Assembly: GCA_030426245.1 (NCBI GenBank)
Contig: JAUHYZ010000021.1
Span: 1 to 40,132, forward strand
DNA from: Alphaproteobacteria bacterium
Lineage (GTDB): Bacteria > Pseudomonadota > Alphaproteobacteria > Sphingomonadales > Sphingomonadaceae
Length of the DNA: 40,132 bases
Direction of reading: 5' to 3'
The position numbers and the translations under genes were made by a program. Positions 24,412-32,467 of this stretch are shown in pieces (the stretch's first letter is position 1; every line of letters starts with the position of its first letter). The notes beneath the pieces are model-generated. The model searched no databases and was not told the origin of the DNA. It was given only the letters and a program-made list of their open reading frames with translations.

Positions 24412-26192
24412 CAGGCGTCCTTCTTGTCGCGTGCCTTTGCCCGCTCCTGATCGGACTTATCCTTCTCGGCCTGCGCTTTCAGCTGCGGATGCCGGGAATA
24501 GAGATAGGCCTGCTGGGCAATGGTCAGAATGTTGGAGGTCGCCCAGTAAAGCAGCAGCCCCGAAGCGAACGGCGCCATCACGAACATCAGCACCCAGGGC
24601 ATGATCATGAACATCTGCTGCTGCATGGGATCCATCTGGGCCGGATTGAGCCTGAACTGAAGCCACATGGTGACGCCCAGGAGAAGCGCCAGCGGGCCGA
24701 TGGCCAGGAAGCTGGGCACATCGAAGGGCAGCAAGCCGAACAGATTCAGCAGATGCACCGGATCGGGCGCCGAGAGATCGTCGATCCATAGTGCAAAGGG
24801 CTGATGCCGCATTTCGATGGTCAGGATCAGGCACTTGTAGAGCGCGAAGAAGATCGGGATCTGCAGCAACAGCGGAAGGCAGCCTGCCAGCGGATTGACG
24901 CCCTCTTTCTTATAGAGCGCCATGATCTCCTGCTGCTGCTTGGGCTTGTCGTCCTTGTAGCGTTCCTGGATCGCCTTCATCTTGGGCTGGATCGCGCGCA
25001 TCGCCGCCATGGAGGCGAATTGCTTTTGCGCAATCGGGAACATCAACCCGCGAATGACAACCGTCAGCAGCATGATCGCAACGCCGAAATTGCCGACCAG
25101 ACTGAACAGCTGCGTCAGCATCCACAGGATCGGTTTCACCAGGATTTCGAACCAGCCCCAATCGATGGCCCGGTCAAAATTGGTGATCCCCTCTGCTTCG
25201 TAATCGGCAAGCACCTCGTTTTGCTTTGCACCGGCGAAGAGCTGCGTCGTGCGAGTGACCTGCTTGCCTGCAGGCACCGAAATCGGCTGATAGATCAGAT
25301 CGGCGCGGTAATGCTCGTTGCCCAGCGGGCGAAACTCGGATTCCGGGTTCTGGCCCTGCTGCGGCACCAGGGCGGACAACCAGTAGATGTCGGTGAAGCC
25401 CAGCCAATCCGTGCGGCCGCCCGGGCTGACCGCCCCATCATCCGACAGATCGTCATAATCGATCCCGAATTCCACAGCTCCGTCAAATGTGCCGATCGGC
25501 CCGGAATGCACGTTCCAGGTATCGCCGCTGGCCGTCCTGCTGGTGCGGTTGATGAAGGCGAAGGGCCGCACCACCACCGGCGTATCGCCGGTATTGGCGA
25601 CACTCTGTTCCGCCGTGATCATGTAATGTTCGTCAATCTCGAACTTGATGGTGAAGGTCTGGCCTTCGCCATTGTCCCAGCTCAGCGTAACGGGGCTGTC
25701 CGGCGCCAGTGGGCCGCCGGACGCCTGCCACACGCTGTTCGCATCGGGCAGGTTCACACCGTCGCCATCGCCGACAAATCCGAATTGCGCGAAATGTTGC
25801 GCGGGCGTGCCCGCCGGAGAGAACAGCCGGACCGGGCCGCTATCCTCGTCCACTGTCTGGCGGTAGTTGTTGAATGTCAGATCGTCGATCCGCGCGCCGA
25901 CCGGATTGATGGAGCCTTCCACTTCCGGCGCGGCAATCGCGACACGGTCCGGCACTGCAAGCTCTGTTTCCAGCTCTTTTTCTTCCAGCGCGATCGCCGC
26001 GGGATCGTGCAGGCCCCCTTCGCGATTGGTGCGCGAATGGCGCAGATCGTCGCCGTCCGAAGAATCGGACGCAGTCTCCGTAACCACCGGCTGAGCCGGC
26101 TGCGGGAAATACCACCTGCTGAAGGCATCCCAGCCGAACAGCAACGCGGCGCTGAGCACCACGGCCAGAATGAGGTTGCGCTGGTTGTCCAC
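24411..26192 (-). CDS. yidC: Membrane protein insertase YidC
   Basis: YidC inserts proteins into the inner membrane, alone or with SecYEG. The 593-residue protein has an N-terminal helix (MDNQRNLILAVVLSAALLFGW), a large periplasmic beta domain (about 75-350), and the conserved core of five helices. The core includes the cytosolic hairpin QKQFASMAAMRAIQPKMKAIQERYKD and GVNPLAGCLPLLLQIPIFFALY; the arginine in SMAAMR corresponds to the groove arginine essential in some species. A charged Lys/Asp-rich tail ends the protein. The start is GTG at 26192 with AGGA about 8 nt upstream. The N-terminal linker after helix 1 is acidic and Ser-rich. Confidence 0.97.
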   Translation of the reverse strand: MDNQRNLILAVVLSAALLFGWDAFSRWYFPQPAQPVVTETASDSSDGDDLRHSRTNREGGLHDPAAIALEEKELETELAVPDRVAIAAPEVEGSINPVGARIDDLTFNNYRQTVDEDSGPVRLFSPAGTPAQHFAQFGFVGDGDGVNLPDANSVWQASGGPLAPDSPVTLSWDNGEGQTFTIKFEIDEHYMITAEQSVANTGDTPVVVRPFAFINRTSRTASGDTWNVHSGPIGTFDGAVEFGIDYDDLSDDGAVSPGGRTDWLGFTDIYWLSALVPQQGQNPESEFRPLGNEHYRADLIYQPISVPAGKQVTRTTQLFAGAKQNEVLADYEAEGITNFDRAIDWGWFEILVKPILWMLTQLFSLVGNFGVAIMLLTVVIRGLMFPIAQKQFASMAAMRAIQPKMKAIQERYKDDKPKQQQEIMALYKKEGVNPLAGCLPLLLQIPIFFALYKCLILTIEMRHQPFALWIDDLSAPDPVHLLNLFGLLPFDVPSFLAIGPLALLLGVTMWLQFRLNPAQMDPMQQQMFMIMPWVLMFVMAPFASGLLLYWATSNILTIAQQAYLYSRHPQLKAQAEKDKSDQERAKARDKKDA

Positions 26193-26244
26193 TGGCGATC
26201 CTGCTTTCGTTCAATTGCCGGCGCCCTCACGCGCGAAAAGCGCA

Positions 26245-26454
26245 TTAAGGCACCGGGTCGTATCCGTGTCCCCCCCATGGGTGGCAGCGCAATAGACGCT
26301 TGATCGCCAGCCATCCACCCTTGATCGCACCATATTTTTCGAGTGCCTCGATCGCATATTCGGAGCAGGACGGCGCATAGCGGCAAGTGGGCGGAAGCAG
26401 CCGCGAGGGGCCGAGCTGCCAAAGGCGCGCCACCAGGATGAGGACGCGCTTCAT
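26245..26454 (-). CDS. yidD: Membrane protein insertion efficiency factor YidD
   Basis: YidD is a small amphipathic protein that assists YidC-dependent insertion. The 69 residues contain the family signature [19 protein letters not shown] followed by [24 protein letters not shown], with the three conserved cysteines. The ATG overlaps the rnpA stop as ATGA. It lies between rnpA and yidC, the standard position. Confidence 0.95.
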   Translation of the reverse strand: MKRVLILVARLWQLGPSRLLPPTCRYAPSCSEYAIEALEKYGAIKGGWLAIKRLLRCHPWGGHGYDPVP

Positions 26455-26849
26455 CTCCTTGCCCCGCGCTTACGGCGGGGCGCGTCGCCCTTGCCTTCCT
26501 TCGCGCGGGCAAGCGCGGCGGACAGTTCCGCTCGCATGACTGCGAAATCCCGTTCTTTTCCGCCTTGGCGGCCAATCAGCACATGATCGTGATCCGCCAG
26601 ACCTTCCAGGGGAAGGCCGGCGCGCAGCAATTCGCGCAGGCGCCGCTTCATGCGGTTCCTGACCACGGCATTGCCGATCTTCTTGGTCACGGTGACGCCG
26701 TAACGGATGCCCTTGCCGCCACCATCTGCGGCATCCGGCACGCCGTTGGGACGCACGAGCAGCACGAAGCCCGGCCGCGCGACGCGCAGGCCGCGATTGG
26801 CAGCCAGGAAATCGGATCGCTTCCGAAGAACGGAGAGGTCGGCGGTCAT
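26451..26849 (-). CDS. rnpA: Ribonuclease P protein component
   Basis: RnpA is the protein subunit that helps the RNase P RNA cut tRNA 5' leaders. The 132-residue form starting [20 protein letters not shown] has the central beta strands [20 protein letters not shown] with the RNR motif and a basic C-terminal tail rich in Arg and Lys. The start at 26849 is chosen because the family begins near LRKRSDF; a GTG twelve codons upstream is in frame, and neither has a good Shine-Dalgarno. It is preceded by an unusually long, hairpin-rich gap after rpmH. Confidence 0.93.
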   Translation of the reverse strand: MTADLSVLRKRSDFLAANRGLRVARPGFVLLVRPNGVPDAADGGGKGIRYGVTVTKKIGNAVVRNRMKRRLRELLRAGLPLEGLADHDHVLIGRQGGKERDFAVMRAELSAALARAKEGKGDAPRRKRGARR

Positions 26850-26953
26850 CCAGGCGACTTTAGCCGCAGTCTTCGTTTCGCGCACGCGCCGCAGCCATCC
26901 TTGCGCGCCGTCGGTCGCGGATCGGCTATTTGTGATGCGGCAAGAGGCTGGAA

Positions 26954-27043
26954 CGCAAACGGGGCCGACAGGCCCCGCAAGCGCAAACGCGCGTCCGTAG
27001 CAGCGAAGCTGCGAAGGAAAGCCAAGCGCCCCGGATGGGGCGC
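26954..27043 (-). terminator. GC-rich hairpins between rpmH and rnpA (possible attenuator)
   Basis: On the minus strand, CGGGGCC-TGTC-GGCCCCG (26977-26960) is followed by TTTGCGTT, and a second stem GCGCCCC/GGGGCGC (27043-27026) lies just upstream. Together with a CAGC/GCTG stem (27001-27011) they fill the 219-bp gap. Partial termination here would give more rpmH than rnpA message. Confidence 0.5.
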
Positions 27044-27068
27044 GCCCGGCGTCTGAGGGCGTATTAGT

Positions 27069-27203
27069 TTAAGCCGACAGCTTCTTGCGGCCGCGGGCAC
27101 GGCGCGCGCGCAGCACAGCACGGCCACCGACAGTTGCCTTGCGGGCGCGGAAACCATGGCGGCGCTTGCGCACGAGGTTGCTCGGCTGGAAAGTGCGCTT
27201 CAT
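27069..27203 (-). CDS. rpmH: 50S ribosomal protein L34
   Basis: This 44-residue, very basic protein begins [18 protein letters not shown] and ends [12 protein letters not shown], the full L34 sequence. The much longer open frame upstream is not coding; the ATG at 27203 has GAGGA 7 nt before it. It is the first gene of the rnpA-yidD-yidC-engB operon. Confidence 0.98.
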   Translation of the reverse strand: MKRTFQPSNLVRKRRHGFRARKATVGGRAVLRARRARGRKKLSA

Positions 27204-27257
27204 TGTCAAATCCTCAAAATTGTCCGATGCTGGCTCCAGGCTCCATGCCGGGCCAAC

Positions 27258-27286
27258 AAAAAAGCCGTCCGCCTCGATCGGGGACG
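27258..27286 (-). terminator. Terminator-like hairpin in the rpmH leader
   Basis: On the minus strand CGTCC (27286-27282) pairs with GGACG (27270-27266), with an inner CC/GG extension and a bulged base, then GC and TTTTTT (27263-27258). It ends 55 nt before the rpmH ATG. No minus-strand gene lies upstream, so it may act within the rpmH leader or stop antisense transcripts from yifB. Confidence 0.6.
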
Positions 27287-27305
27287 ACCTTCGATCAGGT
27301 GCGCG

Positions 27306-27334
27306 CGGGTAGTGTAGCCGGGCGGGGAAGTCAA
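27306..27334 (-). promoter_or_regulatory. Tentative promoter for rpmH
   Basis: On the minus strand, TTGACT (27334-27329) is followed at 17-nt spacing by TACCCG (27311-27306); a better -10, TACACT, sits at only 12-nt spacing. Weak, but it is the best TTGAC-type element upstream of the rpmH leader hairpin. Confidence 0.25.
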
Positions 27335-27493
27335 GATAGACAAGCGCTCGGCGCGTTTGAGGATTTCCCGGGCCGCTTGTCCGATTCCGCTCCGGTATGG
27401 ATGCGATAGGGGGCTTCCCGTAGCCCTCCCCCCTCGACTTGGCGCACCGCGCCGCTATGCCTGGATCATTGGGGACTGGATTGGGGGGAATCT

Positions 27494-29002
27494 TTGGTCG
27501 CGCTGGTTTCGACTGTGGCCTATCTCGGGCTGGAGGCACGCGGAGTCGAAGTCCAGTGCCAGATCGCGGCTGGCCTGCCGCGCTTTTCCATCGTCGGCCT
27601 GCCGGACAAGGCCGTGGGCGAAAGCCGGGAACGGGTGCAGGCCGCATTGGCTGCCATGGGCCTCTCCCTGCCGCCCAAGCGCATCACGATCAATCTGTCT
27701 CCGGCCGATCTGCCGAAGGAAGGCTCTCACTACGATCTGCCAATCGCACTCGCCCTGCTTGCTGCGATGGGCGTGACCGATGCGGAACAATTGGCGGACT
27801 GGATCGCGGTCGGCGAACTGGCGCTGGATGGCCGGATCGTCCCCTCGCCCGGCGTTTTGCTGGCAGCCCTGCGGGCCAGCGAGCAGGAGAAGGGTCTGAT
27901 CTGTCCGGCCGCGCAGGGGGCCGAGGCGCGCTGGGCATCGGGCGTGCCGGTCTGCGCCGCGCCGGGGCTGGTGGGCCTGCTCAATCATCTCAAGGGCGTG
28001 CAGTTGCTGCCCGAACCCCAGCCGGGCGAAGTGCAGGCCGCCGCTCCGGGGCCGGACCTCAAACAGGTCAAGGGGCAGGAAACGGCCAAGCGCGCGCTGG
28101 AGATTGCGGCAGCGGGCGGGCACAATCTGCTGATGATCGGCCCGCCGGGTACGGGCAAGAGCTTGCTGGCGGCCTGCCTGCCAGGAATCCTGCCCGAGCT
28201 GACGCCGGCCGAAGCGCTGGAAGTTTCCATGGTCGCATCGGTTGCAGGCGAACTCGAAGGCGGACGAATCAGCCGCAGCCGCCCCTTCCGCAGTCCGCAT
28301 CATTCCGCCTCCATGGCCGCGCTCACGGGCGGAGGGCTGCGCGTGCGCCCCGGCGAGGTCAGCATGGCGCATCTGGGCGTGCTGTTTCTGGACGAGCTGC
28401 CGGAATTCCAGCGGGCCGTGCTCGATTCGCTGCGCCAGCCGCTGGAAACCGGCGAGGTCAGCGTGGCGCGCGCCAATGCGCATGTGACATTCCCGGCCCG
28501 CGTACAATTGGTGGCTGCAATGAACCCCTGCCGCTGCGGCCATCTGGGGGATCCGGCGCTGGCCTGTTCGCGCGCGCCGCGCTGCGCGGCGGACTATCAG
28601 AGCAAGGTCTCCGGTCCACTGCTGGACCGGATCGATCTGCATGTGGAAGTCGATTCCGTCAGTGCGGCCGATCTTGCCCTTCCGCCGCCGGCTAAGGGTT
28701 CTGCCGATATTGCCGCCAGGGTGGCCTCGGCCCGCGGCATCCAGACCAGGCGGCTGCGCGAGACGAAGATGCGCTCCAATGCGGAGCTGGAAGGCGAAGC
28801 GCTGGAAGCGCATGCCACGCCGGACGAAGCCGGGCGCACGCTGCTGTTGCAGGCGGCGGAGGCCATGAAGCTATCGGCGCGAAGTTATACCAGGATGCTG
28901 CGCGTGGCGCGAACCATCGCCGACCTCGCCGGGGCCGAGCAGATCGGGCGGATCCATGTGGCCGAAGCGCTCAGCTACAGGCGCAAGCCGCCGAGGGCGT
29001 GA
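27494..29002 (+). CDS. YifB/ComM family AAA+ Mg-chelatase-like ATPase
   Basis: This 502-residue protein has an N-terminal Lon-like fold (about 1-170, [22 protein letters not shown]) followed by an AAA+ domain. The AAA+ domain shows Walker A GPPGTGKS (216-223), Walker [10 protein letters not shown], and the zinc-like cysteine cluster [11 protein letters not shown]...C...RC. Homologues are ComM, a hexameric helicase that widens branches during natural transformation; orthologues are also common in species not known to be competent. The start is TTG at 27494, with GGGGGG 5 nt upstream, because homologues begin [15 protein letters not shown]. It converges on the HxlR regulator. No other competence genes are in the window. 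Confidence 0.92.
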   Translation: MVALVSTVAYLGLEARGVEVQCQIAAGLPRFSIVGLPDKAVGESRERVQAALAAMGLSLPPKRITINLSPADLPKEGSHYDLPIALALLAAMGVTDAEQLADWIAVGELALDGRIVPSPGVLLAALRASEQEKGLICPAAQGAEARWASGVPVCAAPGLVGLLNHLKGVQLLPEPQPGEVQAAAPGPDLKQVKGQETAKRALEIAAAGGHNLLMIGPPGTGKSLLAACLPGILPELTPAEALEVSMVASVAGELEGGRISRSRPFRSPHHSASMAALTGGGLRVRPGEVSMAHLGVLFLDELPEFQRAVLDSLRQPLETGEVSVARANAHVTFPARVQLVAAMNPCRCGHLGDPALACSRAPRCAADYQSKVSGPLLDRIDLHVEVDSVSAADLALPPPAKGSADIAARVASARGIQTRRLRETKMRSNAELEGEALEAHATPDEAGRTLLLQAAEAMKLSARSYTRMLRVARTIADLAGAEQIGRIHVAEALSYRRKPPRA

Positions 29003-29045
29003 GGACCCATATCCGCGCCAGCCTGCAACGGGCCGGCGCCCTTAC

Positions 29046-29546
29046 TCAAGCTTCCGCTTTCTCTTTGGCCCGCTCCTCATCGGCGTTCTGGCCGAGCTTC
29101 GAGCGATCCTGCCAGCGCAGATCGTGATAGGACAATTCGCGCCCGTCATGCGCGCGGATCGTGATCGGGCCGATCGGCAGCCAGTCCTGCGAATCGACCA
29201 CCACCGGATTTGAAAGTTCGGTGAGCGTGTATTTCTCCCCCCATTGCTTGAGCGCCAGCAAGGCGGGCAGCAGGTCCAGGCCCTTTTCGGTCAGGCGGTA
29301 TTCGACCTTGCGCCGGTCTTCGGGGCAAGGCTCCCGCTTGAGGATCCCGTTTTCGACCAGTTTGGAGAGGCGATTGGAAAGAATGTTACGGGCGATGCCC
29401 AGCGTGCTCAGATATTCTTCGAAATGACACAGGCCATTGAAGGCGGCGCGCAGGATCAGAAACGACCACCGCTCGCCCATCACTTCCAAAGCCTGCGGCA
29501 ATCCGCAAGCAACCACCTTGTCCAGCGGTTCGCGCAGCGTTCCCAT
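29046..29546 (-). CDS. HxlR-family transcriptional regulator
   Basis: This 166-residue protein has an N-terminal winged helix of HxlR type (about 10-105): CGLPQALEVMGERWSFLILRAAFNG, then FEEYLSTLGIARNILSNRLSKLVENGIL, then the wing RKVEYRLTEKG. A C-terminal extension of about 60 residues (LPIGPITIRAHDGRELSY) is longer than in the smallest members. HxlR proteins are dimers that often respond to aldehydes or other reactive electrophiles. AGGAAAGG favours ATG at 29546 over one at 29552. Regulators of this type usually sit beside their target, but the divergent side here has no clear gene, so the target is unknown. Confidence 0.88.
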   Translation of the reverse strand: MGTLREPLDKVVACGLPQALEVMGERWSFLILRAAFNGLCHFEEYLSTLGIARNILSNRLSKLVENGILKREPCPEDRRKVEYRLTEKGLDLLPALLALKQWGEKYTLTELSNPVVVDSQDWLPIGPITIRAHDGRELSYHDLRWQDRSKLGQNADEERAKEKAEA

Positions 29547-29674
29547 TCTCATCCTTTCCTAAGGCAGGCCGTACAACACGCGCTTGGCGTGCCGCGCAAC
29601 ACTTTTTAGGTTGCAATCTAGTGCTGGAAATATCCCCTCGTAATGGTGCCGTGGCGAACAAACGGGAACAGCCG

Positions 29675-29779
29675 ATGAAGACTTATCCTTTGCAGAACCT
29701 TTCCAGTGCGATTGCGGGTTTTGCGTGCGCGGCCGCAGCTCTCGACGCCAAGGCGCTGGCGCGCTGCAATGGCGAGTGA
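29675..29779 (+). CDS. Doubtful 34-residue open frame in the HxlR/HAD gap
   Basis: ATG at 29675 opens a 34-codon frame with an alanine-rich middle (SSAIAGFACAAAAL) and no good ribosome site. It lies divergent from the HxlR regulator in a 282-bp gap that otherwise holds only a duplicated GGATAAGGGCCG (29796-29807 and 29811-29822) flanked by CGACCGG/CCGGTCG. It could be chance; I list it because it is the only candidate target for the regulator. Confidence 0.15.
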   Translation: MKTYPLQNLSSAIAGFACAAAALDAKALARCNGE

Positions 29780-29828
29780 GCAGGCTCCCCCGACCGGATA
29801 AGGGCCGAGTGGATAAGGGCCGGTCGGA

Positions 29829-30440
29829 TCAGGCAAGCAGGCCGAGCTGCGTCAGCTCTGCTTCGAATCCCTGAGTGTCCTTGAAGTGATGCGCGTGCCA
29901 GCCGCAAGCGCGCGCTGCCGCGATATTCTCTTCGCGGTCGTCGGCGAACACCAACTCGCCCGGCGCGAAACCGAAGCGCTCCTCGGCCAATCGGTAGATT
30001 GCAGGATCGGGCTTGGCGAGTTTCTCCTCACCCGAAACGAGAATGTCCGCAAAATGATCGAACACTGGTTCACTTGGGCGAAAACCGGCCCAGAAAGCCG
30101 CCCCGAAGTTGGTTAGACCGAAAATCGGTACGCCGTGATCGACGAGGCGTTCGACCAGCTCGCGCGATCCTTCGACCGGGCCCGTAATGGTCTCGTTGAA
30201 ACGGTGAGCATAGGCCTGAATTTCGTTCTCGAATTCAGGAAACCGGCCAGTCAGCTCGGACACGAGATCGTCCAGCTCTTCACCCACATCGTGGCGAAAA
30301 TGGAAGCCCAGTGTCAGCACATTTTCCATGAAGTAATCGAGCCGCGCCTGGTCTTCGATCAATTTGGAGAACAGCACGCGCATGTCCCAGTGGAACAGCA
30401 CTTCGCCGACATCGAATACGACTGCGCGGACCTGCGTCAT
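29829..30440 (-). CDS. HAD-superfamily phosphatase, YihX-like
   Basis: This 203-residue haloacid-dehalogenase-type hydrolase has motif I VFDVGEVLFHWD (nucleophile Asp10, with the usual second Asp replaced by Gly12 as in YihX-type enzymes), motif II FGLTNFG, motif III lysine in EKLAKPDPAIY, and motif IV FADDREENI. The group contains sugar-phosphate phosphatases (E. coli YihX acts on alpha-glucose-1-phosphate) and some dehalogenases; a phosphatase is more likely. The ATG at 30440 is preferred over an upstream TTG. The gene begins only about 15 nt after the T-run of the rpmJ terminator. Confidence 0.87.
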   Translation of the reverse strand: MTQVRAVVFDVGEVLFHWDMRVLFSKLIEDQARLDYFMENVLTLGFHFRHDVGEELDDLVSELTGRFPEFENEIQAYAHRFNETITGPVEGSRELVERLVDHGVPIFGLTNFGAAFWAGFRPSEPVFDHFADILVSGEEKLAKPDPAIYRLAEERFGFAPGELVFADDREENIAAARACGWHAHHFKDTQGFEAELTQLGLLA

Positions 30441-30454
30441 CTCACCCCCCCGCA

Positions 30455-30484
30455 AACAACAAAAGCCCCCGCTTTCACGGGGGC
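30455..30484 (-). terminator. Strong intrinsic terminator after rpmJ
   Basis: On the minus strand GCCCCCG (30484-30478), a 6-nt loop TGAAAG, then CGGGGGC (30471-30465), then TTTTGTTGTT. The stem is perfect and it follows rpmJ by about 45 bp. Confidence 0.9.
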
Positions 30485-30527
30485 CCTTAGTTGCGGATCC
30501 CCGCCGAAGCAGGGACGCGTGAATGGT

Positions 30528-30653
30528 TCAACCCTGGCGCGCCTTGAAGCGGCGGTTGGTCTTGTTGATCACATAGGTCCGGCCACGGCGGCGAATCACG
30601 CGGCAATCGCGGTGGCGGTTCTTCAGCGACTTGAGGCTGTTGCGAATCTTCAT
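30528..30653 (-). CDS. rpmJ: 50S ribosomal protein L36, zinc-free type
   Basis: This 41-residue protein starts [19 protein letters not shown] and ends [13 protein letters not shown]. It is the longer L36 form that lacks the Cys/Cys/Cys/His zinc ribbon; only one cysteine is present. This form is the normal sole L36 in many alphaproteobacteria. GGAAGAGA precedes the ATG. It lies between galE and a strong terminator, both on the minus strand. Confidence 0.96.
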   Translation of the reverse strand: MKIRNSLKSLKNRHRDCRVIRRRGRTYVINKTNRRFKARQG

Positions 30654-30723
30654 TTCTATCTCTTCCGTGGGATCACCCACCTGAAATTTGAAGCCGGGCC
30701 GTTAAGGGGCGAACCCCGGCAAG

Positions 30724-31731
30724 TCAAGCTTCCGCGCGAATCTCGGTCAATTTCCGCTCCCACGCGAGCGCATGGGCGATGATCTGGTCCAGATCGTCAT
30801 GCTCGGGCTGCCAGGGCAGCGTTTCCTTGATCCGGCGATTGTCCGAAATCAGCGAATCGGGATCGCCCGCACGGCGCGGCCCCAGAATCCGCTCGATCTT
30901 CATATTCGTCACCCGGTCCACCGCATCGAGCACTTCGAGCACGGAAAAGCCCCGGCCATAGCCGCAATTCATTGTGAGCGAGCGCGCCGGATTCGCCATC
31001 AGCTCTTCCAGAGCGAGCACATGCGCAGCGGCCAGATCGCTGACATGGATGTAATCGCGCACACCGGTTCCGTCGGGCGTGTCGTAATCGGTGCCGAACA
31101 CCGAAACGCTTTCCCGCTTGCCCAGCGCCGCCTCCACGGCGACCTTGATCAGATGGGTGGCGCCTGCAGTCGATTGCCCGCTGCGCGCCCTTGGGTCGGC
31201 GCCCGCAACGTTGAAATAGCGCAGCGCGCAGTAGTTCATCGGATGCGCCTTGACCGTATCGGCCAGCATCGTCTCGGTCATCAGCTTCGACATCCCATAG
31301 GGATTGATCGGCTGTTTCGGGCTGTCCTCGTGCACCGGCGATTCCTTGGGGATGCCGTAAGTCGCCGCAGTCGAGCTGAAGATGAAATGCTTCACGCCCG
31401 CCTTCACGGCCGCCGCCATCAGCGCGCGGCTCTTGGCCGTGTTGTTGTGATAATATTTGAGCGGATTCTCGACCGATTCGGGCACGATGATCGAACCGGC
31501 GAAATGCATGATCGCGCCCGTCCCCTGCTCGGCAAAGATCCGCGCGAGTAGCGCATCGTCCTCGATATCGCCTTCATAGAAGGCCACTTCGTCCGGCACG
31601 GCAAAGCGAAAGCCGGTCACGAGATTGTCGATCACGGCCACGCGCCAGCCTCGGTCGAGCAGGGCCAGCACTGCATGGCTGCCGATATATCCGGCGCCGC
31701 CGGTGACGAGAACGGATGGTCTGTTGGTCAT
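30724..31731 (-). CDS. galE: UDP-glucose 4-epimerase
   Basis: GalE interconverts UDP-glucose and UDP-galactose using bound NAD, supplying galactose units for envelope polysaccharides. The 335-residue short-chain dehydrogenase-fold protein has the NAD site TGGAGYIGSH (10-19), S120-T121, and catalytic Y145-x-x-x-K149, each four positions below E. coli numbering. The length (338 in E. coli) is also right. Closely related 4-epimerases with other UDP-sugars cannot be excluded. rpmJ follows 70 bp downstream on the same strand. No other sugar-nucleotide gene is adjacent. Confidence 0.93.
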   Translation of the reverse strand: MTNRPSVLVTGGAGYIGSHAVLALLDRGWRVAVIDNLVTGFRFAVPDEVAFYEGDIEDDALLARIFAEQGTGAIMHFAGSIIVPESVENPLKYYHNNTAKSRALMAAAVKAGVKHFIFSSTAATYGIPKESPVHEDSPKQPINPYGMSKLMTETMLADTVKAHPMNYCALRYFNVAGADPRARSGQSTAGATHLIKVAVEAALGKRESVSVFGTDYDTPDGTGVRDYIHVSDLAAAHVLALEELMANPARSLTMNCGYGRGFSVLEVLDAVDRVTNMKIERILGPRRAGDPDSLISDNRRIKETLPWQPEHDDLDQIIAHALAWERKLTEIRAEA

Positions 31732-31846
31732 GGGCGCGAAGATAACACCAATGCATCAAGGGGGCGTTAAGGCGAGGGCAACGGTTGCAATGCCTATAGC
31801 GGGCATCCAGAACAAGGGCTACGTCCCTATCAAGGGAGTTGGAGTG

Positions 31847-32443
31847 ATGCAGATTATCCGCGCCACCGCCATTTTGCTGGGCCTTGCCGCCCTGTCGGCC
31901 TGCGCCACCCCGATCGGCCCGGTGGAAGTCACCCGCTTTCACAGCCTGACGGCCCTCGCCTCGCTCGGCCAGGGCACGATAGCGGTGGAAGCCGGCCCCG
32001 GCATGGATGCCGATTCCCTGGAACTGGCGAGCTATTCGGCCGCCGTAGAGCGCGAACTGGCCAGGATCGGCTATCAGACCGTACCGGCGAGCGAAGGCGC
32101 CCAAGTCGCACTGCTGCAACTGGAGCGCTTCGCCTTTCAGCCCGAACGGGGCCGCGGCCCGGTAAGCGTGGGCGTGGGCGGTTCGACCGGATCCTATGGC
32201 TCGGGCGTCGGGCTGGGCATCGGACTGGACCTGTCGGGCCCGCCGCCGGAACAGGTCACCACCCGGCTGGGCGTGATGATTAGGGACCGCGAAAGCGACC
32301 AGACGATTTGGGAAGGCCGGGCCAACTTCACGGTGCGCGCCGATGCCCCGGTCGCCCAGAACCAGCTGGGCGCGGCCAAGATGGCCGAGGCGCTGTTCCG
32401 CAACTTCCCGGGCAACAATGGCGAAACCGTCCAGGTCGAGTGA
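31847..32443 (+). CDS. DUF4136 lipoprotein with a glycine-rich segment
   Basis: This 198-residue protein has a signal sequence with lipobox (LSAC, Cys19) and a DUF4136-type body ending FPGNNGETVQVE. It is a distant paralogue of the lipoprotein at 9585-10235. The middle holds a Gly/Ser/Val-rich stretch (VSVGVGGSTGSYGSGVGLG, about 105-123) where the other copy is Tyr/Trp-rich. The start is ATG at 31847, behind AAGGGAG and GGAG; the longer open frame upstream overlaps galE and is not coding. It is divergent from galE and 24 bp before an M14 peptidase gene. Function unknown; envelope location likely. Confidence 0.8.
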   Translation: MQIIRATAILLGLAALSACATPIGPVEVTRFHSLTALASLGQGTIAVEAGPGMDADSLELASYSAAVERELARIGYQTVPASEGAQVALLQLERFAFQPERGRGPVSVGVGGSTGSYGSGVGLGIGLDLSGPPPEQVTTRLGVMIRDRESDQTIWEGRANFTVRADAPVAQNQLGAAKMAEALFRNFPGNNGETVQVE

Positions 32444-32467
32444 CAGACCGGGCAGATTGACGAGCTG

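Noticed and set aside
24804-26303. A 499-codon plus-strand open frame antisense to yidC
   Set aside because: The Asp/His/Arg-rich translation has no fold or motif, and yidC on the other strand is certain.
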